41,977 nt of DNA, taken from positions 1-41,977 of the forward strand of contig JAGVOD010000061.1 of the NCBI GenBank assembly GCA_020052935.1, given 5' to 3'. Below, piece by piece: positions 38,778-41,977 of the stretch (positions are counted from its first letter, which is position 1; each line of letters opens with the position of its first letter). The stretch comes from an archaeon (GTDB taxonomy: Archaea; Nanobdellota; Nanobdellia; Woesearchaeales; UBA11576). The position numbers were made by a program, and so were the translations under genes. The notes below the pieces were generated by a model. The model was not told the origin of the DNA and did no database searches. It worked only from the letters and a program-made list of their open reading frames with translations.

Positions 38778-38805
38778 CACACATCATGCATGTGTGTTTA
38801 TAAAC
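38778..38805 (-). promoter_or_regulatory. TATA box with perfect 19-base interrupted palindrome, operon promoter
   Basis: GTTTATAAAC (38796-38805, itself a palindrome) is the TATA box for the minus-strand operon. It abuts CACACAT-CATGC-ATGTGTG (38778-38796), perfectly symmetric 7-base arms that would cover the transcript start ~25 bases downstream of the TATA. A dimeric regulator bound there could block initiation, which is unusual detail for this otherwise unknown operon. Confidence 0.5.
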
Positions 38806-38860
38806 ATTATTGTCGATTTGTCATATATTACGTGACATTCCTGGCCATGCCATCTCAATC

Positions 38861-39127
38861 TCATCTCTTGTACAGCACCACGACAAAGCCGACCTGGTCC
38901 AGCAGATCTGACTCGGTCGCTTTCGCGAGCTTCGATGCAGCCTCCTTCCGATCGTTATCCTCTAAAAATGACCTCAAAAACTTCACCTTCACGAGGTGCC
39001 TCTTCACCAGCATCTTGCAGATGTGCTCTACGACAGGGTCAGTCAGGCCGTTCTTGCCTATCCTAACTATCGGCTCGAGCAGCCTCGCCTTGTCCTTCAA
39101 TTCCCTAGCTTCAGCAGGAGTCATCAT
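38861..39127 (-). CDS. YhbY/CRM-domain RNA-binding protein
   Basis: The 88-residue protein reads 'MTPAEARELKDKARLLEPIVRIGKNGLTDPVVEHICKMLVKRHLVKVKFLRSF...ASKLAKATESDLLDQVGFVVVLYKR'. It is complete for the CRS1/YhbY domain, including the GxxG-type loop 'IGKNGLT' and the final 'G..VVLYK' strand. Family members bind 23S rRNA or pre-ribosomal RNA. It directly follows the Kef-like gene's stop; ATG 39127 follows GGTGAAG, with a GTG at 39133 and a second ATG at 39124 as alternatives. It ends the abrB-nnrD-kef-yhbY operon, which mixes metabolite repair, ion transport and ribosome assembly. Confidence 0.88.
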   Translation of the reverse strand: MMTPAEARELKDKARLLEPIVRIGKNGLTDPVVEHICKMLVKRHLVKVKFLRSFLEDNDRKEAASKLAKATESDLLDQVGFVVVLYKR

Positions 39128-39133
39128 CTTCAC

Positions 39134-40825
39134 CTAACCAGTCACGTGGGTCGGATGATCATGGCCGATGCCCTTCCGTTCCATAAGATCATTGATATGA
39201 CGATACTTCATCATCAGCATCCTCAGCTGGTTCGACTCGAAGTCAGGCAGCATATCTGCCACCATGTCACCGCCGAGGAAATGCGGCAGTATCACATACT
39301 CTGCACCCTTCTTGTATAGCTCGAGAGCCTGGTCTATCTTGTGAGCAGTGACTATCGTCGGGACATAGCTGTTCTTGGCCTTGACCTTGTGCAGCAGCAG
39401 CAGGTTGTCCTCGTACGAATTTGCAGTCGAGATGACCATCCTGGCGCGAGACATGTCCAGCCGGTCCATCACCTCGGGGTCGCATATGTCCCCATAGATG
39501 CAATTGACATCCAGGTTCTGGAGCTTCTTTATCACGTCGGGATTGAAATCCACGACAACGACGCTCCTCTTCTGGGCCTTGAGGGACTTGAGTATGCTGT
39601 AGCCTATGCGGTCATAGCCACAGAGCACGACATCATACGCAGCCTTCGGGGAATCCGGATGCTTCTCGCCCCGCGGGTCTATCCTGAAATCCTTGAGCAC
39701 AGCGACAAATCTCCGGTAGACCCAATCCTCATAGCTCATGAAATAGGACGTGAAGGCCATGGTAAGCAGCGCCAGCATCACCGTCATGGTAAGCACGCCC
39801 TGCTGAACGACACCCATGACGACGCCCTGCATCACGAGTATGAGCGAAAACTCAGATATCTGCCCAAGCGATGAAGCTGTGATGAAAGAGGTCCTGGCCT
39901 TATGGCGCAAGACGCGCAGCGCAAGATAGATGACAACAGGCTTCGCTATCACGACCAGCAACAGCAGCACGATGAGAGGCGCCAACAAGGCAGACATGCC
40001 GTCGAAAACCAGCTGCAGGCCCAGGGAGGTGAAGAACAGTATGGAGAAGAAGTCCCTCAGGGGCTTCATCCTGCCCACTATCTCTATGTTGTAAGGGAGG
40101 TTCGCGAGCAGGACGCCAGCGACGAAAGCGCCGATAGTGAGCGAGAGGCCTATGGACTGGAACAGCATCGCGAACAGGAAGCAGACGCTCAACGACACGC
40201 TGAGCAATAACTCGCGTGACGTCGCTGCGAACTCAAAGACGCGCGGGAATATGAACTTGCTGGCAAGAGCCGCGACAATGAGCACGGCAGCGATCTTTGC
40301 ATAGAACATGCCGCCTAACGTGTTGGATGCCGAGGCAAGATAAGACAATGCGACTATGGCCAAGATATCCTGCACGACCAGTATTCCTATTATCAGCCTG
40401 CCATGCAGGGTGTTGGACTCGAGCTTATCAGAGAGGATCTTCACGACGAGCATGGTGCTGCTGAACGCAATGACCAGGCCGAGATATATCGACTCGAACC
40501 TCGTGAAGCCGAAAAGCGCCATGGCCACGTAGCCAGCGATGAATACCGCTGCCATCTGCACTGCACCGACTATCGACGACACCAGGCCTATATCCTTCAG
40601 CTTCTTGAACTCAAGCTCCAGGCCGACCATGAACAGGAGGAAGGCTATGCCTATCTCGCTCAGCTTGCCGATGATCTCCTGGTCTGTCGCGACACCGAAG
40701 ACCTTGCCTATCAGCACGCCGGCAATTATGTACGCGGGGATGAGAGGCTGCTTTGTGAGCTTAGCGATATAAGTTCCCAGGCCAGCGAATATCACAAGCA
40801 GCCCTATCTCGAAGAAGACGTCCAT
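39134..40825 (-). CDS. CPA2 cation:proton antiporter with RCK/TrkA-N domain (Kef-type)
   Basis: The 563-residue protein has an N-terminal antiporter with ~12 transmembrane helices ('LTKQPLIPAYIIAGVLIG', 'AFLLFMVGLELEF', 'AFSSTMLVVKIL', 'LTIGAFVAGVLLA', 'FFTSLGLQ', 'SLGQISEFSLILVM'). Residues ~400-530 are an NAD-binding RCK domain ('YDVVLCGYDRIGYSILKSLK', 'VVVVDFNPDVIKKL', 'CIYGDICDPEVMDRLDM'). This is the architecture of Kef/CPA2 potassium or sodium/proton antiporters gated by cytosolic nucleotides. Its ATG overlaps the nnrD stop by one base (TGATG). The NAD(P)-type RCK domain makes its pairing with a nicotinamide-hydrate repair enzyme notable. Confidence 0.9.
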   Translation of the reverse strand: MDVFFEIGLLVIFAGLGTYIAKLTKQPLIPAYIIAGVLIGKVFGVATDQEIIGKLSEIGIAFLLFMVGLELEFKKLKDIGLVSSIVGAVQMAAVFIAGYVAMALFGFTRFESIYLGLVIAFSSTMLVVKILSDKLESNTLHGRLIIGILVVQDILAIVALSYLASASNTLGGMFYAKIAAVLIVAALASKFIFPRVFEFAATSRELLLSVSLSVCFLFAMLFQSIGLSLTIGAFVAGVLLANLPYNIEIVGRMKPLRDFFSILFFTSLGLQLVFDGMSALLAPLIVLLLLVVIAKPVVIYLALRVLRHKARTSFITASSLGQISEFSLILVMQGVVMGVVQQGVLTMTVMLALLTMAFTSYFMSYEDWVYRRFVAVLKDFRIDPRGEKHPDSPKAAYDVVLCGYDRIGYSILKSLKAQKRSVVVVDFNPDVIKKLQNLDVNCIYGDICDPEVMDRLDMSRARMVISTANSYEDNLLLLHKVKAKNSYVPTIVTAHKIDQALELYKKGAEYVILPHFLGGDMVADMLPDFESNQLRMLMMKYRHINDLMERKGIGHDHPTHVTG

Positions 40826-41691
40826 CAGCCAGACCTCCTCAATCTCTTTATCTCCCTCAGGAAATCACTTGCGATGAAACCGAAACCGAAATTCGACCTC
40901 TTCAGCAACGAGTCTCCTATCTTCTTGCAGTTATGCGAAGCCATCGCAGCTGATTCGAAGAGATGCCTCGTCTGGGCGAGGTAGCCTGCGCAGAGGCCAG
41001 CAAGTATGTCGCCGGTACCGCCGACAGTCATGCCTGCATTACCTCCCTTGCTGATGAATGCCCTCTCCTTAGAGACTATGATATCGCTCGCGCCTTTCAG
41101 AAGGATGACATTGCCTCTTGAGACGAATCCGGACAGGGACTTCCTTATCCAGAACACCTTCCCGGCATCCGGAAGCGTCCAGAAATCACGGGGGAGGCAC
41201 TTCCTGTTCGCTGCGAGGAAAAGCTCGAACTCCTTGTGATGCGGGGTTATGATCGCTTGTTTCAGAGATGATATCTTCGCGACCTTCAACGCGTCTGCAT
41301 CGACGACGATAGGGACTTTTGATCTTGATATGCCTACAAGGAGTTGATTGACTATCTTATGGTCAAGGAGAGTCATGCCTGGCCCTATGACAACCGCGTC
41401 AAACTTCCTGCTCAACGCCACCAGCTGCTTCAGGTGCTTTCGCGCCACGTAATCCCCGTCGAGCTTTATCGTAATCAGGTCTGGCGATAATCTGTTTATC
41501 GCCCATGCAGCCTTTTCTGGAGCTGCGACCTTGACTATGTCACAGCCGGCCCTCAACGCAGATAGCGCTGCAAGAGCCGGCGCACCAACATAGTCCTTAC
41601 TGCCTCCTATAACCAGGACAGTCCCGTTCTGCCCTTTATGCGAATCCTTCCGTCTTTCCGGATTCCAGACTGGTCTACCTTGCTTTCTCAT
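40825..41691 (-). CDS. nnrD: ADP/ATP-dependent NAD(P)H-hydrate dehydratase (CARKD/NnrD)
   Basis: The 288-residue protein starts at the ATG overlapping the abrB-like stop (ATGA). The CARKD fold is evident: 'HKGQNGTVLVIGGSKDYVGAPALAALSALRAG', 'VVIGPGM', 'PIVVDADALKV', 'AIITPHHKEFELF', 'NVILLKGASDIIVSKE', and the nucleotide-binding 'NAGMTVGGTGDILAGLCAGYLAQ'. In NnrD enzymes the GTGD aspartate acts in the dehydration of damaged NAD(P)H hydrate using ADP or ATP. The YjeF-N epimerase half found fused in many prokaryotes is absent here, so NnrE must be separate or missing. Confidence 0.92.
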   Translation of the reverse strand: MRKQGRPVWNPERRKDSHKGQNGTVLVIGGSKDYVGAPALAALSALRAGCDIVKVAAPEKAAWAINRLSPDLITIKLDGDYVARKHLKQLVALSRKFDAVVIGPGMTLLDHKIVNQLLVGISRSKVPIVVDADALKVAKISSLKQAIITPHHKEFELFLAANRKCLPRDFWTLPDAGKVFWIRKSLSGFVSRGNVILLKGASDIIVSKERAFISKGGNAGMTVGGTGDILAGLCAGYLAQTRHLFESAAMASHNCKKIGDSLLKRSNFGFGFIASDFLREIKRLRRSG

Positions 41692-41837
41692 TTTTCCACA
41701 AGCTTCAGAATTATGCTGCCTTGAGAATCGAGCTCTATCTTTATCTCCGCGCCTTTCTTCCAACCTTTGGCGTCGATCAGCGCTTTAGGGAGCGTGATCT
41801 TGTACTGCTTGTTGTTGTCGAACTGCAGCTTTACCAA
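41688..41837 (-). CDS. AbrB/SpoVT-type small DNA-binding protein
   Basis: A 49-residue chain from TTG 41837, preceded by GAGTGATTTGA. The sequence 'VKLQFDNNKQYKITLPKALIDAKGWKKGAEIKIELDSQGSIILKLVEK' is a minimal swapped-hairpin AbrB domain ('ITLPKALIDAKGWKKGxEI'). Such short proteins are archaeal transcription regulators or antitoxins. The stop overlaps the nnrD start by ATGA, so it heads the operon and may regulate it. It is too short for most gene lists. Confidence 0.72.
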   Translation of the reverse strand: MVKLQFDNNKQYKITLPKALIDAKGWKKGAEIKIELDSQGSIILKLVEK

Positions 41838-41910
41838 TCAAATCACTCGTTTCAATCACTGTTGTCTGCGAAAATGACAGGGAAGCGGCGCGAAAGTCGG
41901 TGTTGACAAA

Positions 41911-41963
41911 AATAATGCCGACGAAGTCGGCATTATTGAGCTTGCAAACCAGAGGTTTGCAAG
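41911..41963. repeat. Two perfect 3-nt-loop hairpins at the window edge
   Basis: AATAATGCCGAC/GTCGGCATTATT (41911-41922 and 41926-41937, loop GAA, 12 bp) and CTTGCAAACC/GGTTTGCAAG (41941-41950 and 41954-41963, loop AGA, 10 bp) stand in tandem. Hairpins of this design are inserted in element copies A, C and E, so this is likely the edge of another copy continuing past the window. Confidence 0.6.
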
Positions 41964-41977
41964 AGACAAGTTGTGAC

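Overview
The window comes from an archaeon, most likely a DPANN lineage (Woesearchaeota-like; the exact lineage is an inference). The archaeal evidence is a tRNA-Ala whose intron sits at position 37/38 in a good bulge-helix-bulge fold, a diphthamide-synthesis protein, a YhbY-type RNA-binding protein, TATA-box promoters with several leaderless starts, GGTGA-type Shine-Dalgarno sites, and heavy use of AUA and AGG/AGA codons at about 50% GC. Against that background the window carries a complete bacterial-type sigma-70 protein (11318-12658) and two proteins with paired Fis-like helix-turn-helix segments (25283-25915 and 29531-30514). Codon use there matches the neighbours and the host repeat family flanks the sigma gene, so a chimeric assembly is unlikely.

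Layout. 1-8.1 kb: end of an HtrA-like protease, a small lipoprotein, a Cys-rich microprotein overlapping a CSCSS permease, a large repeat-built surface protein, a phospholipid N-methyltransferase-like enzyme and a membrane-embedded spermidine-synthase-like protein. 8.2-16 kb: two genes of unknown or HEPN-like type, a DUF4258/zinc-finger-AbrB toxin-antitoxin pair, the sigma factor, a lipoprotein, an amino-acid permease and an acidic protein with a structured leader. 16-23 kb: ZIP transporter, rlmH overlapping a short Dph2, an AP-endonuclease-like TIM barrel, an HDAC-family deacetylase and several unknown genes. 23-25 kb: an AT-rich two-gene island with its own palindromic operator, then tRNA-Ala(CGC, intron) and tRNA-Pro(CGG) separated by hairpins. 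25-32 kb: Fis-like regulators, an HExxH protein, ferritin-like protein and small lineage-specific genes. 32-42 kb: almost all minus strand, with a nucleotidyltransferase-HEPN gene, a tight four-gene operon of unknown function behind a TATA box and perfect palindrome, and an abrB-nnrD-kef-yhbY operon.

The most striking noncoding signal is a family of intergenic elements (2652-2971, 11061-11192, 13614-13867, 19029-19192, 32628-32813, 33680-33860). They have near-perfect terminal inverted repeats, often GCAGTGCCAC...GTGGCACTGC. The core has the form GAC-CCCC-NNN-GGGG-CCCCC-GTC, and its flanking stem changes sequence from copy to copy while staying paired. Two copies are nested inside a second inverted repeat, and several carry extra perfect hairpins with 3-nt loops. 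They look like an undescribed family of mobile or RNA-forming palindromic elements.

The window otherwise reads as the accessory and housekeeping mix of a small archaeon: envelope and transport genes, translation-related factors and many proteins with no recognisable family. Assignments rest on motifs read by eye; no database search was possible.
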